A DNA stretch of 64,000 nt. Source: an uncultured Acidimicrobiia bacterium (GTDB lineage: Bacteria; Actinomycetota; Acidimicrobiia; Spongiisociales; Spongiisociaceae). Shown here one piece after another: positions 17,128 to 26,810 of this stretch. The notes beneath the pieces are model-generated. The model saw nothing but the letters and a program-made list of their open reading frames with translations. It had not been told where the DNA came from and did no database searches. The translations under genes were made by a program, and so were the position numbers. The number at the start of each line of letters is the position of its first letter. Positions within the stretch are counted from its first letter, which is position 1. The stretch lies in NCBI GenBank assembly GCA_958295745.1, contig OY282370.1, positions 1,095,990 through 1,159,989 on the forward strand. Reading direction: 5' to 3'.

Positions 17128-20100
17128 GTGACCGCCCCGCCCGGAGCGGCCCTGCCCGGAACGGCGCCCGAACGGCCGGACACCGGACCGGTGGACCAGT
17201 TCGTCGTCTTCGACCTGGAGACCGACGGGATAAAGGGGGGCATCATCGAGATCGGCGCGGTGCTCTGCTCCGGCGGCCGGGTTCTGGACGAGTTCGAGAG
17301 CCTGGTGCGGCCCGTACACGGCCTGGCGGAGGGGACCACCCTCCTCACCGGCCTCTCGGACGCCGACCTGGCGGCCTCTCCCCCTCCCGCCGAGGTCCTG
17401 ACCCGTTTTCGAGACTTCGCCGGCGGGCGGCCGCTGGCGGCGCACAACGGGTTCGGCTTCGACTTTCCCAAGCTGGACGAGGCCTGCCGGGCGGCGGGGC
17501 TGGATCCGCTCCCCGGAACCCGCCTCGACACCCTGGAGCTGGCCCATGCGGTCTTTCCCCGGGCCGGTGAGGGGATGATCCGGGATTCGCTCGGACGGCG
17601 CCCGCCGCCCGGACGGCGCCTGGATATGCTGGCCGACCGGCTCGGCTCGGAGTACACCGCCCTCCACCGGGCCTTGGGGGACGCCCGGCTCACCCACCGG
17701 GTATTGCTGGCCATGCTGGAACGCATGGAAGCGGACGAACCGGCCCGCCTCCTCCAGCGGTGGATACTGGCCCGGGGCGCCCATCCGTGGGCCGGTTTCT
17801 TCGAGGCGCCCTCCGAACGGCCCGATCTGGCCGAGGCGGTGCCCCTGACGACGGTGGCGCCACGGGGCCAGCCCACCGGGCAGTTCGACGTGTCGGCCCT
17901 CGAGGCGGCCTTCCGGGCGGGCGGGGCGTTGATGGAGGGCCGGGAGCCGAGGCCGCAGCAGGCGGATATGGCCCGAGCCGCCGCCGAGGGGCTGTCCAGG
18001 GGCGGCAGGTACCTCATCGAGGCCCCCACCGGCACCGGCAAGACCCTGGCCTACCTGGTGCCGGCCATCGAATACGCCCGCTCCTCGGGCCGGACCGTGG
18101 TGATATCGACCAACAGCCGCGTCCTCCAGAACCAGATCCTCTCCACCCTGGAGGAATTGGAGGAAGAGCTGGACCCCTTCGATGCGGCCCTTCTGAAGGG
18201 GCGGAACAACTACCTCAGCCTGGAAGCGCTGGAAGCGGAGCTCGACGAGGACCCGCCCGATCACGACACCGCCCTGGCGCTGGCCGTCATATGCGGCTGG
18301 GCGGCGGAGACCCCCACCGGGGACTGGGAGGATCTTCGCGCGGCGGCCATCCGGCGCCGCCCGAACGGAATCCGCCAGTTCTCCCACCTGAGATGGAAGC
18401 TCCGGGTCGAACACATGACCCGGCAGGCCTACACCCCTCTGGAGGAGCGCGAGTTCTACCGCCGGGCGAGGGAAAGAGTGCGGAACGCCCACGTGGCGGT
18501 CTTCAACCACGCCCTGCTGATCTCCACGGACGAATGGCGGGGCGCCGCCCGGCATGTGATCGTGGACGAGGCCCACCAGCTGGAAGACGCCGCCACCGGC
18601 GCCCTGTCGCAGGAGGTCGGCAGCCGCCGGCTCGAGGATCTGTGCGACGCCGTCAGCCCTTCCTCCGGGCAGGGAACCGTCCGGCGGCTGAGCAGGGCCG
18701 TCGCCTGGCAGGCTCTCGGCCAAACCGCCGGGGCGGAGCTCCGGGCGGCCCTCGACGACCTGCAGGCCTCCGCCCGGAGGATCAGGGAACGCCTCGGCGC
18801 CTTCGGCGGCGCGCTGGTGGAGTACGTGCGGGACCGCACCGGGGCGCAGCAGGCCGACATCGAGAAGTACGGGGTTTCCCATCACCTCCGGCGGGGCGTC
18901 GACACCGGCCGGCCCGCCTACCGGGAGGTGGCCCGGCGGGCCAAGGACCTCGAGACCGAGCTGGCGGGGATGGCCGCCGCCTTCAACCGCATCTCCGTAC
19001 CGGCCGGGCTGCGGGGCCGCTACCGGCGCCGAAGGCTGGAGTACGAGGTCGGGCGGCTGGGGCGGGAGGCCCGGGAAGCGGCCGATCTGATCGACAAGGT
19101 GGTCTGGGCCGAGGACCAGGAAATCTGGATCAACATCGCCGACCTCAGGCTCAGGGAAAACGCCTGGTCCTGGAAGCTGCGCCGGGCGCCGGTCTCGGTG
19201 GCGCCCCGGCTCGGCGAGCTCTGGGAAGACCAGGAGGCGGCCTTGCTCACCTCGGCCACCCTCAGCGTGGGGAACGATTTCAGCTTCCTGATAGGCGCCC
19301 TCGGCCTGGGCGGCGCCGTCACGAAGAAGCTGCCGACGCCCTTCGACCGCCTCACCCGCAACCATCTGGTGCTCCTCACCGACTACCTGCCGGCGCCCCG
19401 CGGCGGCCTGATGGACGACTTCACCAACGCCGAAGCATCCGAGATACCGCGGCTGTTCGTGCTGACCCGGGGCCGGGGAATGGCCCTGATGACCGCCCGG
19501 GCCCGCCTGGAGAAGGTGCGCGACCATGCCCGCCCCTACATGGAGGACCTGGGTCTGGACCTGCTCGCCCAGGGAGACGAGTCCTCGCCCGCCCTAGTGG
19601 AGCGGATGAGGGCGGAACCCTCTTCCAGCCTGCTGGCCCTCCGCTCGTTCTGGGAAGGGATCGACATACCGGGCGAGGCCCTGAGCCTGCTGGTGATCGA
19701 GAAGATCCCCTTCGATTCGCCCGCCGATCCGGTGGTGAGCACGCGCATGGGTGCGCTGGAGCTGCGGGGGAAGGACCCCTTCGCCGGGTATCTGATCCCC
19801 CGGGCCGTCCTTCGCTTCGCCCAGGGCGTGGGCCGGCTGATCAGAACCAACCGGGACGTAGGCGTCACGGCGGTGCTGGACAACCGCCTGCGGCGGCCCG
19901 TGCCGTACCGGGACCGGATGCGGCGCAGCCTCACCGGGCCGCCCTCCTTCGCGGAGGCCGACACCTCCGAGGAGGCCTACACGCGGATCGCCGGCCACCT
20001 GGGGATCGACCTCGACGAACACCTCCGGGAACGGATAGCCGCCATTCCCGCCGCCGATCGATGGTCGCGGTTCCTCGACACGGAAGGCCTGCATCTGGAC

Positions 20101-22197
20101 GGGGAGGACCCGGCCGACCCGGGGCGGATCGAGGAGGTCCTGGAGAAGTGCCGGGAGGAGCTCGGCTTCGCCGAGTGGCGCCCCGGCCAGCTGGAAACGA
20201 TGGTCCGGTTCGTGAGCGGCCGGGACGTGCTGGCGGTGCTGCCCACCGGGTCAGGCAAATCCCTCACCTTCCAGCTGCCGGCGCTGCTCTGCCCGGGCGT
20301 GACCCTGGTGATCTCGCCCCTCAAAGCCCTCATGAACGACCAGGTGGAGGGCCTGCGGGCGCGGGGGGTCAGGTCGGTGGCCGCCGTCCACAGCGGCATA
20401 CCGCAGGGAGAGCAGCACGAGATACTCAAAGGCGCCCGGGAGGGCCGCTACAAGCTGCTCTACCTGAGCCCCGAACGGCTGTGGAATCCGGCGTTCGTCC
20501 GGATGCTGGCCGGCGTCGAGATCGGGCGGATCGCCGTGGACGAGGCGCACTGCATCTCGCAGTGGGGGCACTCCTTCCGGCCGGAGTATTCGGCGATCCC
20601 CGAGGCCCTGCTGCGGGCGGCGGGCCGGGACCGCCGCCTGCCGGTACTGGCCGTGACCGCCACCGCCGCGCCCAAGGTGCGGGGCGAGATCGAGGAGCTG
20701 CTGCACCTGGACATCGGCGGGCAGGCCATCGCCATGACGCCCGACCGGCCCGAGATCCGCTACTACGTCGAACGCTGCCGCAACTTCGAGGACCGCCAGG
20801 TCCGGGTCGTCCGAGTTCTCGAGTCCTTCCGCAACCTGAGCTCCATCGTGTACGTCCCCAAGCGCGCCGACACGGTCCGCCTGGCCGGGCTGATCCGCAC
20901 CGCCGGGCACACCGTCCGCCCGTACCACGGCGCCATGCCCGACGAGGAACGGCTGCACGTGGAGGACGCCTTCCGCCACGGCGAGATCGACGTGGTGGTG
21001 GCCACCAAGGCCTTCGGCATGGGGATCGACAAGCCCGACATCGCCCTGATCCTCCACCTCGAGATGCCCGCCTCGATAGAGGAATACGTGCAGGAGACCG
21101 GGCGGGCGGCGAGAGGGGCGGCGGACGGGAAGGGTCCGGAGACCGGTGCAGCGGTGCTGCTGACGACCCCCCGCGACTGCCGCATCCACGAGTACTTCAT
21201 CGAGAACTCGGCGCCCGACCTGACGGAGGTGGAGGCCGTATGGAGGAGGCTGCGGACCGGAACCAACTACCTGCCGCCCGAGTCCGACTCCGAAGACGGG
21301 GCCGATTCGGGAAGGGAGAAAACGGCGCTGGCGGTGCATTATCTGGCGCAGAGCGGAGCGGTCGAGCGGCGCGAGGACGTGGTCTGGAGGGGCAGGGTCT
21401 CGATCATGGAAGACACGCGGGCGAGGATCGAAGATCTCGCCGCCGAAGACCCGGCCCTGGCGGAACGGGCCGCGGCGCTGGTGGACCTGTCCGATATATC
21501 GGGGGATGACCTCTATCACGCCGCCGTCTGGGCGGGGCGGCTGGGGCGCGCAGAGCACGAGGTGGGCGCCGACCTGCTGGATCTGAACCGCCGCGGCATC
21601 CTGGGTTTCGTAGCCTTCGAGTACGCCCTGACCCTCGATCGGGCACCCTATGCGGAACCGGACTGGGCCCGGATCGAAGCCGCCGCCGAAGAACAGCAGG
21701 CGGCCGCCCGGGAACGCTCGGAACAGGCCGTAGAATTTGCCCGGGATCGGAGCAGATGCCGCCGCAAGGCGATGCTCGAATACCTCGGTGTTTCGGACCT
21801 TCCCGACCGTTGCCATGGGTGCGACCGGTGCCTGGAACTGCCGAGGCCCTGGAAGGAGAGCGTGATCACCCGCGACCTGATGGTGGAGGCCATTCCGGTG
21901 CGCCAGATCGTCCTGAGGCTGGCCGCCGACACCGCCTACAGGGAAATCTCGGAGAGCAACTTCATCCGCACGCTGGTCGGCGAGGCCGGCGGCCCGCATC
22001 CGCTGCACGCCAAGGAGAGATCCCATCCCTGTTTCGGGCTGCTTTCCCTATTGGGGAAGGCCGGTCTGAAAGAGCTCATCGAAGACCTGGTCGAAGAGGG
22101 GTTGATATCCCGCGAGGAGAGGCGGTACGAGGGAAGGGTCTATTCGAGGCTGGCCGAGACCCCGAGGGGGCGGGCCGAGCTTTCTAGAATGACGTGA
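17128..22197 (+). CDS. Exonuclease-DinG-RecQ triple fusion helicase
   Basis: 1689 residues with three enzyme units in one frame. Residues about 25-195: DEDDh 3'-5' exonuclease of the DnaQ/epsilon type (FDLETDG with D29/E31, AHNGFGFDF, HRALGD). Residues about 265-960: DinG-like XPD-family helicase with Walker A APTGTGKT at 299-306 and DEAH at 480-483; the FeS-cluster cysteines of E. coli DinG are not present, as in Bacillus DinG. Residues about 1005-1690: RecQ helicase with LPTGSGKS from 1038, DEAHCISQWGHSFRPEY from 1138, GMGIDKPDI, a Cys4 zinc site (C1544, C1562, C1565, C1568) and a winged-helix end. DinG and RecQ are normally separate proteins. It abuts a UvrD-like helicase gene with no gap. 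Start GTG at 17128 is tentative. Confidence 0.88.
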   Translation: MTAPPGAALPGTAPERPDTGPVDQFVVFDLETDGIKGGIIEIGAVLCSGGRVLDEFESLVRPVHGLAEGTTLLTGLSDADLAASPPPAEVLTRFRDFAGGRPLAAHNGFGFDFPKLDEACRAAGLDPLPGTRLDTLELAHAVFPRAGEGMIRDSLGRRPPPGRRLDMLADRLGSEYTALHRALGDARLTHRVLLAMLERMEADEPARLLQRWILARGAHPWAGFFEAPSERPDLAEAVPLTTVAPRGQPTGQFDVSALEAAFRAGGALMEGREPRPQQADMARAAAEGLSRGGRYLIEAPTGTGKTLAYLVPAIEYARSSGRTVVISTNSRVLQNQILSTLEELEEELDPFDAALLKGRNNYLSLEALEAELDEDPPDHDTALALAVICGWAAETPTGDWEDLRAAAIRRRPNGIRQFSHLRWKLRVEHMTRQAYTPLEEREFYRRARERVRNAHVAVFNHALLISTDEWRGAARHVIVDEAHQLEDAATGALSQEVGSRRLEDLCDAVSPSSGQGTVRRLSRAVAWQALGQTAGAELRAALDDLQASARRIRERLGAFGGALVEYVRDRTGAQQADIEKYGVSHHLRRGVDTGRPAYREVARRAKDLETELAGMAAAFNRISVPAGLRGRYRRRRLEYEVGRLGREAREAADLIDKVVWAEDQEIWINIADLRLRENAWSWKLRRAPVSVAPRLGELWEDQEAALLTSATLSVGNDFSFLIGALGLGGAVTKKLPTPFDRLTRNHLVLLTDYLPAPRGGLMDDFTNAEASEIPRLFVLTRGRGMALMTARARLEKVRDHARPYMEDLGLDLLAQGDESSPALVERMRAEPSSSLLALRSFWEGIDIPGEALSLLVIEKIPFDSPADPVVSTRMGALELRGKDPFAGYLIPRAVLRFAQGVGRLIRTNRDVGVTAVLDNRLRRPVPYRDRMRRSLTGPPSFAEADTSEEAYTRIAGHLGIDLDEHLRERIAAIPAADRWSRFLDTEGLHLDGEDPADPGRIEEVLEKCREELGFAEWRPGQLETMVRFVSGRDVLAVLPTGSGKSLTFQLPALLCPGVTLVISPLKALMNDQVEGLRARGVRSVAAVHSGIPQGEQHEILKGAREGRYKLLYLSPERLWNPAFVRMLAGVEIGRIAVDEAHCISQWGHSFRPEYSAIPEALLRAAGRDRRLPVLAVTATAAPKVRGEIEELLHLDIGGQAIAMTPDRPEIRYYVERCRNFEDRQVRVVRVLESFRNLSSIVYVPKRADTVRLAGLIRTAGHTVRPYHGAMPDEERLHVEDAFRHGEIDVVVATKAFGMGIDKPDIALILHLEMPASIEEYVQETGRAARGAADGKGPETGAAVLLTTPRDCRIHEYFIENSAPDLTEVEAVWRRLRTGTNYLPPESDSEDGADSGREKTALAVHYLAQSGAVERREDVVWRGRVSIMEDTRARIEDLAAEDPALAERAAALVDLSDISGDDLYHAAVWAGRLGRAEHEVGADLLDLNRRGILGFVAFEYALTLDRAPYAEPDWARIEAAAEEQQAAARERSEQAVEFARDRSRCRRKAMLEYLGVSDLPDRCHGCDRCLELPRPWKESVITRDLMVEAIPVRQIVLRLAADTAYREISESNFIRTLVGEAGGPHPLHAKERSHPCFGLLSLLGKAGLKELIEDLVEEGLISREERRYEGRVYSRLAETPRGRAELSRMT

Positions 22198-23976
22198 ATG
22201 GCCTACCTCCTGCCGGAGAACATCCCCACCCGCAACGACATCCCCAACCCCCTGAACCTGCTCGGGGGGCAGTTGCGGGATCTGCTGCCCGACGAGGTGA
22301 CCGTCTGGCTGAAAAACGCCGAAGGAGACAGCAGGGAGGATCGCTATCTGCTGGTGCTGGATCCGGCCTGCGGCATCCTGCTGCTGGACGCCCCCCGGAA
22401 AAGCGAAGGCAGGCGGGAAGCGCAGCCGGAAGCGGTGCGTCGGCGGGTGTCCGAGCTTCAGGACCGCGCCCGAGGCCGGCGCCTGGACGGTCTGCCCGTG
22501 GCCTGGGCGGCGGCCCTGCCCGAACTCGATGCGGCCGAGGCCGAGCAACAGGGATGGGCTGCGGCCGGCCCGATCCTGACCTATGAAGACTTCCGTTCCG
22601 GCCGGCATTTGCGGGCCGCCTTCGGACGGGTGCTGGGGGGTCGGGCCGCCCCCCTGGACGAGGCAGAAGTGCGGACGGCCCGCGTGGTGGTGAACCCGAC
22701 GATCCTCATAGACGACCCCGGAGAGCAGGGCCGGCTGGCCTTCCGTCCTCCCGAGCTGTCCCCCGAAGAGACGCTTCGGGCGCTGGACCGCCGACAGGAA
22801 AGAGCCGCCGAGCATATGGGGTGGGGTTACCGGGTGATCCGCGGGGTGGCGGGAAGCGGCAAGACCCTGGTGCTGGTGCATAGGGCCCGGCATCTGGCCC
22901 GTCTCTTCCCGCAGTGGCGCATCCTGCTGCTCTGTTACAACCGGGTTCTTTCGCTTGAATTGAAGCGCCAGATCGGCGATAACGGGCAGGTGGAGGTGCA
23001 GACTCTGGACGGCCTCGCCTATCAGCTCGCCGACCCGGGGGCAAGGAAGGCCAAGGGGAGCGACAGGTTCGAAATACGGCGTCGATCCGCCGTCCGGGCA
23101 GCCAAAAAGCTCCACGACGGCGCCCGGTTCGACGCCGTACTGGTGGATGAGGCTCAGGATCTCGGCCCCACGGGCATGGACCTGGCCTGGGAGATGCTGA
23201 AACAGAAACGGCGGAGATCGATGTCAGGACGGCCGGCGCCGGGAAAGCCGCTGCCAGGAGGGCGCATATCAGGACGGCTCATGTCGGAACCCCGGAACGA
23301 CGGCAACTTCGTGATGGCCATGGACCCCGATCAGGACATCTTCGTCAGCCGCCGGCGCGAGATGAACTGGAATCCGCCCGGGATGACCGCCCGGGGCCGC
23401 ACCACGATCTTCAGGCTCAACTACCGGAACACCCGCCAGACCCTGGAGCTGGCCTGGGGGTTCCTGTCGGAGCTTTCCCCCCGCAGGCCCGACGCGGTCG
23501 TCCCCGAGGCCGCCCGGGAAGGCCCGGCGCCGAAGGTGCTCGCCTGCGCGGATCCGGATGCAGAAGCCCGAACCATCGCCGCCGAAGCGAAGAAGCTGCT
23601 CGACGCGGACGTGGAACCCGGCAGCATCCTGGTGATGTTCGGCCTGTCGAAGCAGCGGATCGGGGAGCTCTGCTACTCCTTCCGGCGGGCCGGGGTCCCC
23701 CATCACTTCGCCCAAGCCACGGCCGAGGCGCGTGACCAGGTGATATCAGCGCGCGGCAAGGTGATAATCTCGAACCTGTGGGGGCTCAAAGGCCTCGAGT
23801 TCAGCCGGGTGTTCATCGGCGGGATCAACCACATCCGAATGCCGGAGGAACAGGACGACCCCGCCGCCCTCGGGCACCTGCTCTACGTGTGCATGACCAG
23901 GGCCATCGACCAGCTGACCATCACCTATTCAGGCGAAGGGCCGGCGGGCGGCGCCCTGCAGAACGCCCTCCGTTGA
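22198..23976 (+). CDS. UvrD-like superfamily 1 helicase with degenerate NERD-like N terminus
   Basis: 592 residues. The first ~120 residues resemble a NERD (nuclease-related) domain (LPDEVTVWLKNAEGD, YLLVLDPACGILLLDAPRK), but the usual E-x-K active site reads D-A-P-R-K, so nuclease activity is doubtful. The helicase part has Walker A GVAGSGKT near 216, LLCYNRVLSLELK, Walker B VLVDEAQDLG near 317, DPDQDIF, LNYRNTRQT, LKGLEFSRVF and the motif VI YVCMTRA. An Arg/Gly/Pro-rich insertion lies between Walker B and DPDQDIF. The ATG follows the stop of the triple-fusion gene with no bases between, so the two are almost surely one operon and probably act together on DNA ends, forks or invading DNA. Confidence 0.85.
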   Translation: MAYLLPENIPTRNDIPNPLNLLGGQLRDLLPDEVTVWLKNAEGDSREDRYLLVLDPACGILLLDAPRKSEGRREAQPEAVRRRVSELQDRARGRRLDGLPVAWAAALPELDAAEAEQQGWAAAGPILTYEDFRSGRHLRAAFGRVLGGRAAPLDEAEVRTARVVVNPTILIDDPGEQGRLAFRPPELSPEETLRALDRRQERAAEHMGWGYRVIRGVAGSGKTLVLVHRARHLARLFPQWRILLLCYNRVLSLELKRQIGDNGQVEVQTLDGLAYQLADPGARKAKGSDRFEIRRRSAVRAAKKLHDGARFDAVLVDEAQDLGPTGMDLAWEMLKQKRRRSMSGRPAPGKPLPGGRISGRLMSEPRNDGNFVMAMDPDQDIFVSRRREMNWNPPGMTARGRTTIFRLNYRNTRQTLELAWGFLSELSPRRPDAVVPEAAREGPAPKVLACADPDAEARTIAAEAKKLLDADVEPGSILVMFGLSKQRIGELCYSFRRAGVPHHFAQATAEARDQVISARGKVIISNLWGLKGLEFSRVFIGGINHIRMPEEQDDPAALGHLLYVCMTRAIDQLTITYSGEGPAGGALQNALR

Positions 23977-24067
23977 CCCGGATCATCCAACGGCCGAGGT
24001 GAGGGAATGGAAACGGCGCAGGCCCGGCGGAAGGCTGGGAACCGCCCCCCCGTCCGGAGCGGCGGAC

Positions 24068-24838
24068 CTACAGGTCGGGAGGGCTGGGGAGGATGGCGGC
24101 GTTGACCCCGCTCAATCCCCCGTCGAGGGCCAGCACCGCCCCGGTCAAGAACTCGGTCGCCTCCGTGCATAGGAAGCCGACCAGCCGGGCCGCTTCCTCC
24201 GGCTGCCCGATGCGGCCCGCCGGCACGCGCTGGTAGTAGTCGGGTCCCGGCGGGGTGATCATGGGGGTGTCGATGGCGCCGGGGGCGACGGCATTGACCG
24301 TGATGCCGTAACGGCCCAGCTCGGCGGCCAGCGCCCTGGTCAGCCCTTCTATCCCGGCTTTACCGGCGCAGTAGGCGGCGTGCCCGTCGATCACCGATCC
24401 CGCCCCGATCGAGGACCACAGGACCATCCGTCCGCCCTGCCCGGCATCCACCATCTGGCGGGCCGCCTCGTCCGCGCAATGAACCGCCCCCAGCAGGTTG
24501 ACGGCCAGAACACGGGCGGTGTCTTCCAGGGGGCGCAGAAACGAATAGCAGGGTTCGGGGAAGACCGCGGCCGCCGCGGCCAGGATGTAGGCGGGGCCCA
24601 GACGGTCGGCGGACTCCGCGAAGGCGGCGGTCACCGCGCCCGGGTCGGACACATCCACCGGCAGCGCCAGCGCCCGCCCGCCGGCCTGCTCGATCTCCTC
24701 GGCCAGGGAAGCCGCCCCCGCCTCGTCGATGTCCAGGGCCGCCACCCGCGCCCCCTTCTCCGCCAACAGGCGGGCGGTTGCCCTCCCCTGCCCGGAGGCG
24801 GCGCCGGTAATCACCGCGGTTCGTCCTGCGATGCTCAT
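24068..24838 (-). CDS. SDR family NAD(P)-dependent oxidoreductase
   Basis: 256-residue classical short-chain dehydrogenase: cofactor motif TGAASGQG, Asp in ALDIDEAG suggesting NAD preference, WSSIGAG with the catalytic Ser and Y-C-A-G-K as the Tyr/Lys pair, then NAVAPGAIDTPM. SD GGGAG lies 5 nt before the ATG. It is a single gene, convergent with the UvrD-like gene, and its substrate cannot be told. Confidence 0.88.
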   Translation of the reverse strand: MSIAGRTAVITGAASGQGRATARLLAEKGARVAALDIDEAGAASLAEEIEQAGGRALALPVDVSDPGAVTAAFAESADRLGPAYILAAAAAVFPEPCYSFLRPLEDTARVLAVNLLGAVHCADEAARQMVDAGQGGRMVLWSSIGAGSVIDGHAAYCAGKAGIEGLTRALAAELGRYGITVNAVAPGAIDTPMITPPGPDYYQRVPAGRIGQPEEAARLVGFLCTEATEFLTGAVLALDGGLSGVNAAILPSPPDL

Positions 24839-25000
24839 ATGCGCTCCCGTCTCTGGCTGTGAAAACCCGCCCGAACCCCGGATGCAGCCCGGTTCCGGCA
24901 GTCCGCGGCGGGAAAATGTGCGCCCCCAGGGGCCGGGCCGAATCCTACCCCTCTCGCCCTCCGGATTCGGGGGAGTACGCCGGGAGGTTGTTTTCTCCAG

Positions 25001-25250
25001 AGAAGGGTATTGAATCTGTCCTAGTTATGATGTATAGTGTTGTATACCAAAACACAAACATCGCCGCCGAGTTCTAGAGAGGGCAGTGATCATATCGAGA
25101 TCCCGCTCGGCTCACCCCCTTGGCCAAGGCCAAGCTAACGCGCCGGCGACGAGGTCCGATACTGCGTGGTGGCGGTGGGGGATGGGCCCAGGAGGGGAGC
25201 GGCGGGGGGCGGCGATTTTCGCGATCTCGGTCTCGGTCGGCGGCGCGATC
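25001..25250 (-). repeat. Dispersed repeat copy C, inverted (24839-25473 otherwise gene-free)
   Basis: Reverse-complement match to copy D at about 59180-59406. Strongest blocks: AAGGGTATTGAATCTGTC at 25003-25020 (end block), TGTATAGTGTTGTATACC from 25031, ATCGCCGCCGAGTTCTAGAG followed by AGGGCAGTGATCATATCG, then GTGGTGGCGGTGGGGG and ATTTTCGCGATCTCGG. Between 25250 and the PhyH gene I see only a likely promoter region with an SD (GAGAGAGG) before ATG 25474; 24839-25000 is unremarkable. Confidence 0.75.
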
Positions 25251-25473
25251 TCGGTCAGCTTGTGTATGTAGGGGGTTGTCCAGAACGGCTGAACCAGGGC
25301 GGGTCTATCCGGGAGCGGAGGACCCTTCCACAGCCTGGTTGCCGGGCGGTGCAGGAGGATCTCGGCGCCCGGACAACGGCGGCGCCTGGGTATCCCGAGC
25401 GGTGGAGCGGGAAGATGTTCGGGGTTCCCCCCCCGATAGACTGCCCTAACAGACGAGTAGAGAGAGGCGGCCG

Positions 25474-26277
25474 ATGAAAGCGCTCACCCCCGAACAGATC
25501 GGCGCCTGGGAACGGGACGGGTTCTTGGTGGTGCGCGATTTCGTGGACGCCGGGGAGCTGGCCGCCGTCCAGTCCATCATCTCCGGGCTGGCTGAGCAGT
25601 ATCCGCCCGACCCTGCGGTGCATATAGACGTCGATCCGGCCTTGGCGGACCGCACCGACCTGCCCGCCTCCCGTACCTTCCGGGCGTTGATCCACGCCGC
25701 CCACGCCAGCCCGGAGCTGCGGGAGGTGTACACCCTGCGCTCCAAGACGCTCGATGTGGTGGAGGACCTGCTGGGGCCGGACATCGTGTTCTACACCGAC
25801 CAGACCTTCCTGAAGCCGCCCGGGGGCAGCCCGGCCCCGCCCCATCAGGACAACGCCTACTGGGAGCCGTACTGGTCAGGCAAGGGCAAGCTGTCGGTAT
25901 GGCTGGCTCTGGACGATTCGACCATCGAGCGGGGATGCACCAACTTCGTTCCCGGCAGCCACCGGTCGGTGCTGGAACACGAGCGGGACTTCTCCAAGGA
26001 CGCCCTGTTCGGGGGGGCGGTGGAGGGCCTGACGCCGGACAAGCTCGATGCGGTGCCGGTGGAGCTGAAGGCGGGGGACGCCTGCATCCACCACGGGGAG
26101 ATCATCCATTTCAGCGGGCCGAACGTGTCCGACCAGCCCCGCCGCGGCCATGTGGCGGTCTACTTCAGCGGCCGCTGCACCTACACCGACCAGGTGAGCA
26201 AGTTCTTTCCCGACAACTTCATCCCCGCCCGCGGCCACACCTACCCGGGTTGCGTAGGCGGCGAGCGGCTGCCCTGA
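25474..26277 (+). CDS. Phytanoyl-CoA dioxygenase (PhyH) family oxygenase
   Basis: 267 residues of the Fe(II)/2-oxoglutarate PhyH fold. The N terminus QIGAWERDGFLVVRDFVD is typical. The iron ligands are the H-x-D in PPHQDNAYWEP and the distal His in the CIHHGEIIHFSGPN region, with Arg in QPRRGHVAVYFSG as 2-oxoglutarate contact. Reaction: oxidative hydroxylation of an unknown substrate. Such genes are very numerous in marine and sponge-associated actinobacteria, but substrates are rarely known. Alone on the plus strand; its end overlaps the decayed helicase fragment. Confidence 0.88.
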   Translation: MKALTPEQIGAWERDGFLVVRDFVDAGELAAVQSIISGLAEQYPPDPAVHIDVDPALADRTDLPASRTFRALIHAAHASPELREVYTLRSKTLDVVEDLLGPDIVFYTDQTFLKPPGGSPAPPHQDNAYWEPYWSGKGKLSVWLALDDSTIERGCTNFVPGSHRSVLEHERDFSKDALFGGAVEGLTPDKLDAVPVELKAGDACIHHGEIIHFSGPNVSDQPRRGHVAVYFSGRCTYTDQVSKFFPDNFIPARGHTYPGCVGGERLP

Positions 26278-26810
26278 CCACAGTCACACGGCCCACGGGC
26301 TCGGCCTTCGTCGCGCGCCCGGCGTATCTCCAGACGGGACATCGTTGTTTCTCGCTGGTCACGCTCTGTGAACATCGCATTGCCGACCTGTTGCACGACC
26401 ATCTCCCGGAGGGTCGCCGCTTCGGGATCGAAGTCGTCCTGATCGACACGTATGTACCGCCATGGGTCACCTGTTGCCGTGCTCGCCCTTCGGCACCAGC
26501 TCCACATAGCGGTGTCCTTTTGTTCGATACCCTCCCAGACGCGCCCCTTCGTCTCGATGATCCAGTTCACCTCTCCCTCTTCGGTTTCCTGGACCGCCAC
26601 CCAATCCGGGTAGTAGGAGTCGATGGCGCCGCTCGGCTTCAGGTAGTCGACGCGGAACGACGATCCTGAGCTGCCCGGCTCGGTCGTGCCCAAGGCCGCG
26701 AAGCGCAGGACATCATCGGCGCGGTCCAGGAACTCTGCGAATCGGCGCTCGAACGGGTTGTAGGTGGCCTCGAAGTTGAAGATGGTTTTCTGCGCTTTCA
26801 GTGGTGGGAG
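26241..26810 (-). pseudogene. C-terminal remnant of a type III restriction-like (Res) helicase
   Basis: The minus-strand frame from about 26810 reads KAQKTIFNFEATYNPFERRF, RADDVLRFAALGTTEPGSSG, FRVDYLKPSGAIDSYYPDW, NWIIETKGRVWEGIEQKD and GDPWRYIRVDQDDF. This matches the nuclease end (D..E-x-K) of type III restriction Res / DEAD helicase proteins, which are ~900-1000 residues. Everything upstream, including both helicase domains, is gone: the frame starts within the 3' end of the DUF433 gene and has no start codon there. The last ~40 codons run into the PhyH gene and look non-native. A dead fragment of a lost restriction system. Confidence 0.7.

Noticed and set aside
17065-19527. Minus-strand 820-residue frame opposite the helicase fusion
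   Set aside because: Low-complexity antisense frame with no recognisable domain; same cause.
17760-21509. Second long plus-strand frame inside the helicase fusion (1249 residues)
   Set aside because: Gly/Pro/Arg-rich shadow caused by high GC; the fusion frame holds all helicase motifs.
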